From Prochlorococcus sp. AG-347-L20 (GTDB taxonomy: Bacteria; Cyanobacteriota; Cyanobacteriia; PCC-6307; Cyanobiaceae): a stretch of DNA of 64,000 bases. A program made the translations under genes and the position numbers. Shown piece after piece: positions 40,543 through 47,878 of the stretch (positions are counted from its first letter, which is position 1; each line of letters starts with the position of its first letter). The stretch spans positions 1-64,000 of the forward strand of contig QCCP01000007.1 of NCBI GenBank assembly GCA_003281225.1, read 5' to 3'. Under the pieces are notes generated by a model. It saw only the letters and a program-made list of their open reading frames with translations. It searched no databases and was not told the DNA's origin.

Positions 40543-41094
40543 ATGACTGAGAAAATTAATAAAGATCAAAGAGCAAATCAAGTAAAGGTTACTTTAAACA
40601 ATGAAGAAAAAAAAATATTAGATAAACTTGTAGAATTGAAAGATTCTAGTAAGGCAAAAGTTTTTCAAAGTCTTCTGAATGAATATGGTATCAAAGAAAT
40701 AAGTAAGTATTCAAATGATTTTGACCTTGTAAAAGCAATCGATAATCCAGTGACTATTACAGAAATTGATCAACTTCCAAATATTCTAAAAGAAATCAAA
40801 AATGCTAAAACTGTTGCTTTTATAATTGCAAATGATAGATTTGATAACATATTTATTCAAAGGTTAATAGATTTTTTAACCGGCATTGCTTTTTCAAATG
40901 ATGTTGAAATTTTAAATGTTGGGGGAATGCTAGCAACAATGAGAAAAAAAGATATGCCAAAAAATAAAAAAGTAGATGAATATATTATTAAAAAAAGGAA
41001 GGAAGTAAACTCTTTTATATCTCAATTAGATGAATTAAAACAAATTGGAGATATTAAAAATCCTAATCAGAAATCTATAGAAGGTAGTAAATAA
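40543..41094 (+). CDS. ribbon-helix-helix protein with SepF-like domain, 183 aa
   Basis: Residues 12-49 fit a short ribbon-helix-helix DNA-binding domain: a strand NQVKVTLN, then two helices (EEKKILDKLVELKD, KAKVFQSLLNEYG). Residues 72-133 resemble the FtsZ-binding core of SepF, with the best match at QRLIDFLTGIAFSNDVEILNVGG against R-hydrophobic-VDFLSG-Y...G. SepF normally links FtsZ to the membrane in division. A SepF-like module joined to a DNA-binding domain is unusual. The tail is charged and lacks the membrane-anchoring N-terminal helix of SepF. Interpretation is inference; motifs are visible. Confidence 0.6.
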   Translation: MTEKINKDQRANQVKVTLNNEEKKILDKLVELKDSSKAKVFQSLLNEYGIKEISKYSNDFDLVKAIDNPVTITEIDQLPNILKEIKNAKTVAFIIANDRFDNIFIQRLIDFLTGIAFSNDVEILNVGGMLATMRKKDMPKNKKVDEYIIKKRKEVNSFISQLDELKQIGDIKNPNQKSIEGSK

Positions 41095-41697
41095 AGGTTC
41101 CTGACAAGATTAATTTGAGTTTTTAGTAATATAAAAAGTTGGTGCATTAATAAAATCTAATAGTAAATACTCCTAAAAATAGAAAAATAGGTTGACATAT
41201 TTTCTTTTTGCGTCTATGGTCCTTACAAGTACTTTAAGTCCTTTAAGGTACTCCATACAATTTACCTTTAAAATTATGAATTTTCCAAAAGAAGTTTCAA
41301 CTCCTAAGAGTCTTTTTAATAAAAAATATTCTTCTGGTGCTGTTATAACGTACTCAATAATGCTAAGTACAAAAACAAGAAAAAAAAGTTAGTTCATATT
41401 AAAGACTGTCTAAGTGAATTAAAAACACAAGAACTAATTGCACAACATAAACCTTTAGAAACAAACAAAACAAACAATCTAAAATGAATAATTTCAGAAA
41501 AAACTATAGTAGCAACCTAGACAATAGGAATTTGCGATCAGACTTCACAAAAAGAAAAACATACAAAAGGCAGGATTTAAATAATATCCTTGTTCAGATT
41601 GTTAAAAAAACTAATTGATAAAGACGATTTGAAGATTCTGCTGAAATTTCACAAACCATAAAAAAATTTACAAAATTACCACTTAATTTAAAAAAAA
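41095..41697. other. gap with weak small ORFs and AAGTCC-like motif
   Basis: About 600 bases. A palindrome-like stretch near 41225-41253 repeats the AAGTCCTTT/GGTACT words of the divergent promoter. A 66-codon ORF (41192-41392) runs through it but has no recognisable pattern. A frame change at an A8 run (41382-41389) would continue coding to 41483; this could be a decayed gene. Otherwise only the small basic ORF at 41484. Confidence 0.4.
41484..41618 (+). CDS. small basic protein, 44 aa
   Basis: ATG 41484, stop 41616-41618. Lysine- and arginine-rich (TKRKTYKRQ) with many asparagines; looks nucleic-acid-binding by composition only. It ends 79 bases before the DUF2130-type gene. Weak support. 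Confidence 0.3.
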   Translation: MNNFRKNYSSNLDNRNLRSDFTKRKTYKRQDLNNILVQIVKKTN

Positions 41698-43335
41698 ATG
41701 GAAAAACATAATCACATTGAATGTCCTAATTGCGGTACTTCATTCGAATTAAATAAAGATAATTTCGCTAATATACTTTCTCAAGTAAAAGAAATAGAGA
41801 TTGATAGACAAGTATCAGAAAAAGTAAGAATTCTAAAAGACAAATTAGATAGTGAATCTAAACTTGCTATTAATAAAGCAAAATCTGAAACTAAAGAATC
41901 AGTTGAAAAGTTAGAAAAAGCGTTAGGACTCGAACAACTTAAGAACCAAGAGCAACTTAAAGGTCAAAAAGATCAAATTAATTTGGCAGTTGCACAAAGT
42001 AAAAACGAATATGAAAAGTCAATTAATAAGATTAATTTTGATAAAAATGCCACTATCGATAAGTTAGAAAAAGCATTAGGACTCGAACAACTTAAGAACC
42101 AAGAGCAACTTAAAGGTCAAAAAGATCAAATTAATTTGGCAGTTGCACAAATTAAAAACGAATATGAAAAGTCAATTAATAAGATTAATTTTGATAAAAA
42201 TGCCACTATCGATAAGTTAGAAAAAGCATTAGGACTCGAACAACTTAAGAACCAAGAGCAACTTAAAGGTCAAAAAGATCAAATTAATTTGGCAGTTGCA
42301 CAAATTAAAAACGAATATGAAAAGTCAATTAATAAAACTAATATCGATACAAAAGAAACTATTGAAAAATTAGGAAAAGAAATAGAAATCTTAAAACTCA
42401 AGAACCAAGAGCAACTTAAAAATCAATCCACTCAAATAGAACTTGAGAGAGAAAGAACAAAGAATATCTTTGAAAAAGATAAAGATCAAAAAATTGAGAA
42501 GATTTCTTCTCAGTACAAGCAAGAGATAGACCTTTTAGAAGAAGAAATTGCAAGACTGAAAGATTTTCAATCAAAATTATCCACAAAAATGATTGGAGAA
42601 ACACTTGAACAGCATTGTCAAATGGTATTTGATCTAAGACAACAAGATGGATGTTTTCCAAATGCAGAATTATCAAAAGATAATAATGTTGTAAATGGTA
42701 CTAAAGGAGATTTTATTTTTAAAGATTACGACGAAGATGGTAATGAAATTATCTCAGTAATGCTAGAAATGAAGAATCAAAGTGAGATCGGTAATATTAA
42801 AAAGAAAAATTCAGATCATTATTCAAAATTAGAGAAAGACAGAACTAATAAAAATTGTGATTATTCAGTTCTTGTTTCTAACTTAGAACCAGACAGTGAA
42901 TATTTTAATCGAGGGATAGTAAAAGTACCAGAATTTCAAAATATGTATGTTGTTAGACCTAATTCATTATTAATTCTTCTATCATTAATCACTTCTTTTG
43001 CAAGAAAGTCATTAGATGATAAGCGTGAAATTAAAAAACTCAAAAATATGAATATAGACTTGTCAAATTTTGAGGATAATCTTATTAAGGCAAAAGATGC
43101 ATTCCAAATTAACACTGATAGAGTAAAAGGGAACATTGCTAAATCAATTTTAGAATTAGACAAAATTATTTCTCTACTAGAAAAACACAAGTCAACACTT
43201 CAAAAAATTGACTCTAATTTTCAGATTGCTAACAAAAAAGCACAGGCAATTTCAATACCAAAACTAACGTTCAAAAATACTTTTATGCAGAAAGTATTTA
43301 AGAAAATTAGGGAAGAAAAGAAAAATGCAGAATAA
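41698..43335 (+). CDS. DUF2130-type coiled-coil protein with nuclease-like C-terminus, 545 aa
   Basis: The N-terminus has a CPNCG zinc-knuckle half. A long coiled coil follows (about residues 30-300), partly built from three copies of a 51-residue unit (LEKALGLEQLKNQEQLKGQK...). The C-terminal domain (about 300-440) resembles DUF2130 and contains GTKGDFIF then EMKNQ, the D...ExK layout of PD-(D/E)xK nucleases. The family is widespread in bacteria and its role is unknown. Its overall layout, coil plus endonuclease-like fold, makes DNA or RNA processing, or a defence role, possible. The next gene overlaps its end by 11 bases. Confidence 0.82.
   Translation: MEKHNHIECPNCGTSFELNKDNFANILSQVKEIEIDRQVSEKVRILKDKLDSESKLAINKAKSETKESVEKLEKALGLEQLKNQEQLKGQKDQINLAVAQSKNEYEKSINKINFDKNATIDKLEKALGLEQLKNQEQLKGQKDQINLAVAQIKNEYEKSINKINFDKNATIDKLEKALGLEQLKNQEQLKGQKDQINLAVAQIKNEYEKSINKTNIDTKETIEKLGKEIEILKLKNQEQLKNQSTQIELERERTKNIFEKDKDQKIEKISSQYKQEIDLLEEEIARLKDFQSKLSTKMIGETLEQHCQMVFDLRQQDGCFPNAELSKDNNVVNGTKGDFIFKDYDEDGNEIISVMLEMKNQSEIGNIKKKNSDHYSKLEKDRTNKNCDYSVLVSNLEPDSEYFNRGIVKVPEFQNMYVVRPNSLLILLSLITSFARKSLDDKREIKKLKNMNIDLSNFEDNLIKAKDAFQINTDRVKGNIAKSILELDKIISLLEKHKSTLQKIDSNFQIANKKAQAISIPKLTFKNTFMQKVFKKIREEKKNAE
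41908..42336 (+). repeat. 153-bp tandem repeats inside the DUF2130-type gene
   Basis: Units start at 41908, 42061 and 42214; the third ends near 42336. They are nearly identical at DNA level (a few substitutions such as GCG/GCA and AGT/ATT), so duplication is recent or kept by gene conversion. Copy number may vary between strains. Confidence 0.9.
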
Positions 43336-43552
43336 AAATTTATTAATATCAATAATTTGTCATTTCATTATTGAGAGTAAAAAATCAGGAGAAATAGGTT
43401 CTCCTGATAATGAACCTCTTCTTAAAGAGGAAGTCGTTAGTTATCTGGATGAAATCCTAGGTAAGAAATATGCAAATATTCATTCACTGTTAAAGAGTAA
43501 TGATTATGAATCAAGTAAAGAATTCAAACCTATAGGGTTTATTCACTTTTAA
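43325..43552 (+). CDS. hypothetical protein, 75 aa
   Basis: The ATG at 43325 overlaps the end of the DUF2130-type gene by 11 bases, so translation is probably coupled. The sequence is a soluble helical protein (LLKEEVVSYLDEILGKKY). No family recognised; possible partner of the upstream protein. Confidence 0.55.
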   Translation: MQNKNLLISIICHFIIESKKSGEIGSPDNEPLLKEEVVSYLDEILGKKYANIHSLLKSNDYESSKEFKPIGFIHF

Positions 43553-43578
43553 ATATAAATTTCTTAAATGTATAAAAG

Positions 43579-43800
43579 ATGCGATTTATTTTATTTATCT
43601 GGATCTTTTCGACTTTTCTGATCCCAGTCTTCTCGATCCAGAAGGAAGTTAATAGTAAAAAATTAAAATCTTGTTACGTCTGGGCAAGCAGATTTTTAAC
43701 TATTAAAGATAAAACTTACAGCAATGAAAAATTAAAAAAATACATAAACATCTGTATAGATAATTATCAATTACTACTGAAGTACTATAACCAAAATTAA
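43579..43800 (+). CDS. exported hypothetical protein, 73 aa
   Basis: Signal-peptide-like N-terminus (RFILFIWIFSTFLIPVFS, cut near residue 19). The mature part has two cysteines (KSCYVWASRFL, INICIDNYQ) and resembles in layout the exported 77-residue protein at 3914 (C-x-x-W/Y-A-x-R). Function unknown. Confidence 0.5.
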   Translation: MRFILFIWIFSTFLIPVFSIQKEVNSKKLKSCYVWASRFLTIKDKTYSNEKLKKYINICIDNYQLLLKYYNQN

Positions 43801-43803
43801 ATT

Positions 43804-43980
43804 ATGAAAATTCAAAGAGATCAATTAAGACGTTTGCAATATTTACAAGAAGATATGGCAAAAAATTTCACTGACAAATATAGGGTAAGTGGAGAAACTT
43901 ACTGGACATGTGTTGAAACTCTCGCTTTCGCAAAACTGGCGGTATTGAGTGGAAAGGTAAAGACAAAAGTTGACTTTTAG
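43804..43980 (+). CDS. small conserved-looking protein, 58 aa
   Basis: ATG 43804, stop 43978-43980, three bases after the previous gene. Helical and polar (QRDQLRRLQYLQEDMAKNF) with a TYWTCVETLAFAKLA segment. Likely a real cytosolic micro-protein. No name known. Confidence 0.52.
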   Translation: MKIQRDQLRRLQYLQEDMAKNFTDKYRVSGETYWTCVETLAFAKLAVLSGKVKTKVDF

Positions 43981-44066
43981 GAAAAAAAATAAATTTTCTT
44001 AATATTAATATTTTCTCGAATAAACAAATATTTGAAAAACAAAATAACAATTTGATTTATTTTAAA

Positions 44067-44606
44067 ATGCAACAAAAATTACCAACAATTTCATTAAATG
44101 AAGATCAGATCGCACTAGCGAAATGGATTTCATCTGGATTAAATATCAATGAAGTCAGAAATTTAAAAGGGGATGCATCCTATTTACTAAATAATATGAT
44201 TGCAAAATTTATTAGTGCCTCCCCTACATACCATCTATCAAAAAAAACTGTTATTTCTTTGCAAGCAAATAAAATTAACTTGCAAAAGAGATATAAAAGA
44301 AGTCGATTTTATGGAAAATCGAAATCCCCTTCTTATGTATATGAACATTCCGTACCCTGCTCTTTAGTTCGCAAAGAGTTAATGAAAGTAAAAAAAGACT
44401 TCGAGAGTCATTTAAAGGTACTTATCCAGGCAGGACCAGTAGTGATGATTACTCGTGAAGAAGATGAAAAGTTAAATTATTACGGTTTAAAAAGTGTTAT
44501 GCCACAAGGATGGGAATGGGGATATGACACCTTTGATCGCTATAAAAAAGCAGGGATTGAGATTTCGAGCAAGATGCTTTTAGTAGAGGGTTCAATATGT
44601 AGATAG
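44067..44606 (+). CDS. hypothetical protein with EHxxP motif, possible HNH-like nuclease
   Basis: 179 residues from ATG 44067 (frame open from TTG 44052). A basic middle (LQKRYKRSRFYGKSKS) is followed by YEHSVPCSLVRKELMKV, then ITREEDEKLNYYGLKSVMP and a WEWGYDTFDRYKKAGIEI end. I have the impression of a family with EH-x-x-P plus TxEED...L..MP..W, found in phage and accessory genes and possibly HNH-related; the metal ligands are not proven. It could be a nuclease of the island or a remnant. Confidence 0.5.
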   Translation: MQQKLPTISLNEDQIALAKWISSGLNINEVRNLKGDASYLLNNMIAKFISASPTYHLSKKTVISLQANKINLQKRYKRSRFYGKSKSPSYVYEHSVPCSLVRKELMKVKKDFESHLKVLIQAGPVVMITREEDEKLNYYGLKSVMPQGWEWGYDTFDRYKKAGIEISSKMLLVEGSICR

Positions 44607-44995
44607 TTAATTAGCATTTTAGTTCTTGATGAAGTAATGAAATCTTAAAAGTGTACTCCATTAATCAATTTCAAGAAATTTAATTTGCACCCTTTTCTAA
44701 ATTTGCTTATATAAGTCTCCATCGGAAGTTTAATATGAGTTATTCAAAAGGAAAACAATTAAAACTCAAAGGCATTAGTATAAGTAAGGATTAAGAGGAT
44801 ATGAAAAAGTTAGCGACCATAATGCCAACAACTTTTGAAAATATAGAAAAAAGTTGATCGATATATAAAATTCTCTCTCAATAATGAACTAAAGTAAGAA
44901 TTTAATGAGTCTCCTAAATCAAGAATCAGATTCAAAAAAAAGGACTTATGCTCCAATAGAGAAAGAAGAAAGAAGAAAGATTTGGAGAAATTAAT
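44607..44995. other. gap with ORF debris
   Basis: Contains an inverted copy of the 10-base arm-like word (GTGTACTCCA at 44651-44660) and only tiny fragments, such as 19 codons from ATG 44733. It looks like decayed coding sequence or spacer, and marks a possible older element end. Confidence 0.35.
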
Positions 44996-45391
44996 TTGAA
45001 TAAACTTTCAGAATTTCAATCTCTTATTGAAGCAAGTAAAGCGTTAGATAAAAGTGGTGCAAAATTAATTGCATTAGATTTTTTAGATAGAGCATTAGCA
45101 ATTGATTTGCCATTTTCTAAAGAACGAATAGTAGAGGTTTATAAACTTCGCGGGAAAATAAGATTTTCAATGGATCATATAAATCAATCAATCAATGATT
45201 TCTCTTATGCAATTGCAATAGATCCTCAAAATACAGAATTATATTATTGGAGAGGAATGTTGTATTACATATTAAATCAACTTAATGAGTCATTAGAAGA
45301 TTTTAAGGTTGGAGTCGATTTTGAACCTTTTAGAGATCTAACTAAAACATTAATGAATAAATTAAGACAAAAAATTAAAACTCAATTGTGA
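44996..45391 (+). CDS. TPR-type protein, 131 aa (first of three)
   Basis: Start at TTG 44996 with GGAGA eight bases before. Two TPR-like units: FLDRALAIDLP... and KLRGKIRFSMDHINQSINDFSYAIAIDPQN then YYWRGMLYYILNQLNESLEDFKVG. The GTGA overlap with the next gene suggests translational coupling. Function unknown. Confidence 0.65.
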   Translation: MNKLSEFQSLIEASKALDKSGAKLIALDFLDRALAIDLPFSKERIVEVYKLRGKIRFSMDHINQSINDFSYAIAIDPQNTELYYWRGMLYYILNQLNESLEDFKVGVDFEPFRDLTKTLMNKLRQKIKTQL

Positions 45392-45783
45392 TAAATAAAT
45401 TTTTTCAATTTAATGATTACTTTGAGTTGGCACAGATATTACATGACTGTACTGCCTTCCAGATATCAATAGAATATTTAGATAAATCAATTGAATTAAG
45501 CACTTATTTGCCGATAAATAAAAATCGTCTTGTTAATGTATACGAATTAAGAGGTAATTCAAACATTCGTATTGGTAATTATTGGGAGTCAATAAGTGAT
45601 TTTTCTAATGCAATTAAAATTGATCCTAATGATTCGATTTTATATTTCTGGAGAGGATTTGCATATGAATCTCTTGAAGAGTATCCAAAAGCGGTGAAAG
45701 ATCTCAAAATATCACACCAGTTAGATCCAGATTTTGGATTATCAAAGATTCTTTTGGATCATATGGAGGAAAAAGATTTTTGA
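45388..45783 (+). CDS. TPR-type protein, 131 aa (second of three)
   Basis: Starts at GTG 45388, overlapping the previous stop by four bases (GTGA). Contains YELRGNSNIRIGNYWESISD and YFWRGFAYESLEEYPKAVKDL repeats, similar to the first. Same length as the upstream gene, so the two probably arose by duplication. Confidence 0.65.
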   Translation: MINKFFQFNDYFELAQILHDCTAFQISIEYLDKSIELSTYLPINKNRLVNVYELRGNSNIRIGNYWESISDFSNAIKIDPNDSILYFWRGFAYESLEEYPKAVKDLKISHQLDPDFGLSKILLDHMEEKDF

Positions 45784-45983
45784 ACAGATATTTGGAATCA
45801 ATTATTGATTACTCTAGGGCGATAGAATTAGATCCTAAAAATTCATATTTATATTTTAGTAGAGGAATGTCATACAAATACTTAGGTCAAAAGGAAGAAG
45901 CATTAAAAGATCTTAAGATGTCACAACTTTTAGATCCATATTTTGATTTACCAAAAATTATTATTGATTTCCTAGAAAAATAA
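45780..45983 (+). CDS. short TPR-type protein, 67 aa (third of three)
   Basis: TTG 45780 overlaps the previous stop by four bases (TTGA). One and a half TPR units (SRAIELDPKNSYLYFSRG). Shorter than its two neighbours; it may be truncated, or be the tail of the same multi-repeat gene split by stop codons. Confidence 0.5.
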   Translation: MNRYLESIIDYSRAIELDPKNSYLYFSRGMSYKYLGQKEEALKDLKMSQLLDPYFDLPKIIIDFLEK

Positions 45984-46016
45984 GAAAATATCCATAAGTC
46001 CTAATCGTATTTCCTC

Positions 46017-46045
46017 ATCTTGCTGCTTAATTAAAATCAATACCT
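46017..46045. repeat. right copy of 29-bp inverted repeat
   Basis: ATCTTGCTGCTTAATTAAAA at its start; reverse complement of 38823-38851. Found 34 bases after the last TPR gene. Confidence 0.8.
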
Positions 46046-46192
46046 AGAATTGCCTAAAAACTTTGCTTTAAAGGTTAAAAATAATTAGATTAAATATTAA
46101 TTTTCTTTCCATACTTGAAGCATTCATCCTATATTTTGTACTCCGTCGGAGAACCTGAAAGCGAACAGAAAAATAACAAGAATTTGTTGAAA

Positions 46193-46216
46193 TGGAGTAC
46201 ACCGCATGGAGTACAC
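46193..46216 (+). repeat. right arm-type repeats
   Basis: TGGAGTACAC at 46193-46202 and again at 46207-46216, 14 bases apart, same orientation as at 38755-38775 and 60 bases before the right tRNA repeat. Confidence 0.6.
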
Positions 46217-46275
46217 AATATTTAAATCTGCGAGAATCCCCTCTATAACTGAATTTTTACGACTCAAATACCTAA

Positions 46276-46303
46276 TTCAAATCTGGGTCCTGGCACCTTT
46301 AAA
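46276..46303 (+). repeat. attR-like direct repeat (tRNA-Phe 3' fragment)
   Basis: Identical over 28 bases to 38693-38720. It is a stump of the tRNA 3' end (no tRNA gene before it) and marks the right border of the island. Confidence 0.9.
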
Positions 46304-46325
46304 ACCCCTTTATAGAAGGGGTTTT
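46301..46325 (+). terminator. terminator after the right tRNA repeat
   Basis: AAAACCCCTT paired with AAGGGGTTTT around TATAG. Probably the tRNA-Phe terminator before integration. Confidence 0.82.
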
Positions 46326-46378
46326 GTATTTTATATATATGTATAAACTTAATTTTTAATTTCTAAAATTTTAAATTT

Positions 46379-46804
46379 TTAGTTATCCAATCTGCATACT
46401 TGACTAATCACACCCAAAATCAGCTCATCTCCATTTGGATCTTGCCAATCAGCGAAATCATTGAAATTGTTATTTACTTCATATGTAGAGACATCAACGT
46501 CTCTGAATGATTTTTCAAAACAATTTATATCCATTGTATAAAGAATATCCTTTGTTATTTCACTTTTTGTTTTGGGAATAAATTTACTCAATATTCTCAC
46601 AGACCCGTCTTCATTCCTTTTTATACTTTGCCTATCCCATAACTGTTCACCATATTCACTTTTAGGGACCCCAACCCATTCATGAGGCAAAGCATCTGAT
46701 TTTTTTATTGAAATACAAAAGGAAACAATAATTGAAAGGGCTAAATAAATGATATTTCTAAAAAATATTGAATTGAATTTATTCTTAGAATCAATCATGA
46801 CCAT
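46379..46804 (-). CDS. exported hypothetical protein, 141 aa
   Basis: An uncleaved or cleavable N-terminal hydrophobic segment (NIIYLALSIIVSFCISI) followed by a soluble domain with W/D-rich patterns (EWVGVPKSEYGEQLWDRQS, DINCFEKSFRD) and a C-terminal SQVCRLDN. The two cysteines might pair. Core gene side of the island border. Function unknown. Confidence 0.6.
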   Translation of the reverse strand: MVMIDSKNKFNSIFFRNIIYLALSIIVSFCISIKKSDALPHEWVGVPKSEYGEQLWDRQSIKRNEDGSVRILSKFIPKTKSEITKDILYTMDINCFEKSFRDVDVSTYEVNNNFNDFADWQDPNGDELILGVISQVCRLDN

Positions 46805-46945
46805 ATATGAAATACAAAAATCTTTTATGGGGTGAAATATTAGATTAAAAATTTGTAAAAAATTTTATTGATTAGTATTTCTATTATAGATAGAATCAAA
46901 TATTAAAATTAAGAATTTACTTCCAATAAATTTATTAGAAAAATA

Positions 46946-47581
46946 ATGAATAAGATTCAGAAATTTCTCTCAGTAGTTTTTTTCATTGCAATATTTGTTG
47001 TATTGATTTATTTAATCCAAAATTATGGGATTGAACCCTTAAGGAACAAAATAGAAAGTATGGGGATTTGGGCTCCTTTTGGAATATTCATCCTTAGAGG
47101 AGTAAGTATTATTTTACCTGCCCTTCCAAGTTCTGCTTATTCTCTGCTAGCTGGTTCATTACTAGGATTTCAAAAAGGTTACATAACTATAATCTTTTCT
47201 GATATCGTTTTTTGTCAAGCTGCTTTCTTTATTGCGAGAAATTATGGTCGGGTTCCTGTACGTAATTTAGTAGGCCCAAAAGCAATGCAAAAGATTGAAA
47301 GTTTTAATCAAAACCAGCTAGAAGAAAATTTCTTTCTTATGACAGGTTTACTAATGACTGGCCTTTTTGATTTTCTTAGCTACGCAATTGGTATTGGAGG
47401 AACTCGCTGGAAAATATTTACTCCAGCATTATTAATAAGTCTTCTAATTAGCGACTCTATACTTGTAGCAGTAGGAGCTGGAGTTAGCCAGGGAGCAGGA
47501 TTATTTCTAGGGATTGCTCTATTGGGAATGTTTGCTTTAGCGACTATTTCAGGATTGGCAAAAAATAAAATGCCTAAATAA
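46946..47581 (+). CDS. TVP38/TMEM64-family membrane protein
   Basis: 211 residues, about five membrane segments, with the family signature in LPALPSSAYSLLAGSLLGFQKG and FFIARNYGR, and the GxRWKIF turn before the last helices. This DedA/SNARE-associated group is linked to membrane homeostasis and possibly lipid scrambling. Function in cyanobacteria is unknown. Confidence 0.82.
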   Translation: MNKIQKFLSVVFFIAIFVVLIYLIQNYGIEPLRNKIESMGIWAPFGIFILRGVSIILPALPSSAYSLLAGSLLGFQKGYITIIFSDIVFCQAAFFIARNYGRVPVRNLVGPKAMQKIESFNQNQLEENFFLMTGLLMTGLFDFLSYAIGIGGTRWKIFTPALLISLLISDSILVAVGAGVSQGAGLFLGIALLGMFALATISGLAKNKMPK

Positions 47582-47698
47582 CAAAACAGTTGATAATTCT
47601 GTAATCAAAGAAGAAAGATATGACATTTTCGCAAACAATAACTATATAAATAATGATTCATGCAAGAATAGAAATCGATTAATTTTTAAAGTTATTAG

Positions 47699-47878
47699 AT
47701 GACTCCATTTAGACCAACTTCATATGATCGCCCTGGAGAACAAATATCAACTACTCCTTCTGGATTAAAAGTAACTTCTGCAAAGAGATTAATGGTGGAT
47801 TCAATGGTAAGAATGATACAAAAAGCAGAAAATCATTCCGTAGAAGATAAACTTGACGAAGAATCTAACAATAATTAA
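47699..47878 (+). CDS. small protein, 59 aa, overlapping cpeS start
   Basis: ATG 47699, stop 47876-47878. [20 protein letters not shown] then a basic helix ([17 protein letters not shown]). Its last 26 bases overlap the TTG start of cpeS. Arrangement suggests coupling with cpeS. Not recognised; some phycoerythrin-linked small proteins start with similar proline-rich sequence, but I cannot confirm. Confidence 0.5.
   Translation: MTPFRPTSYDRPGEQISTTPSGLKVTSAKRLMVDSMVRMIQKAENHSVEDKLDEESNNN

Larger units (their letters stand above)
38693..46303. mobile_element. tRNA-Phe integrated genomic island (tycheposon-like), about 7.6 kb
   Basis: What is seen: a 28-bp direct repeat of the tRNA-Phe 3' end at both edges, a 10-bp-stem terminator right after each copy, short TGGAGTACAC repeats just inside both ends, a 29-bp inverted repeat further in, and only unfamiliar, repeat-rich or small genes between. 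What is known: Prochlorococcus islands include tycheposons, elements integrated into tRNA genes, often with a tyrosine recombinase, and also recombinase-less forms. What I infer: this is such an element. No integrase, transposase or replication gene is recognisable, so it is a cargo-only or decayed form, moved by a recombinase supplied elsewhere. Confidence 0.8.

Noticed and set aside
41192-41392. 66-codon ORF from TTG
   Set aside because: Runs through the AAGTCC-like regulatory stretch and has no recognisable pattern; kept only as part of the gap note.
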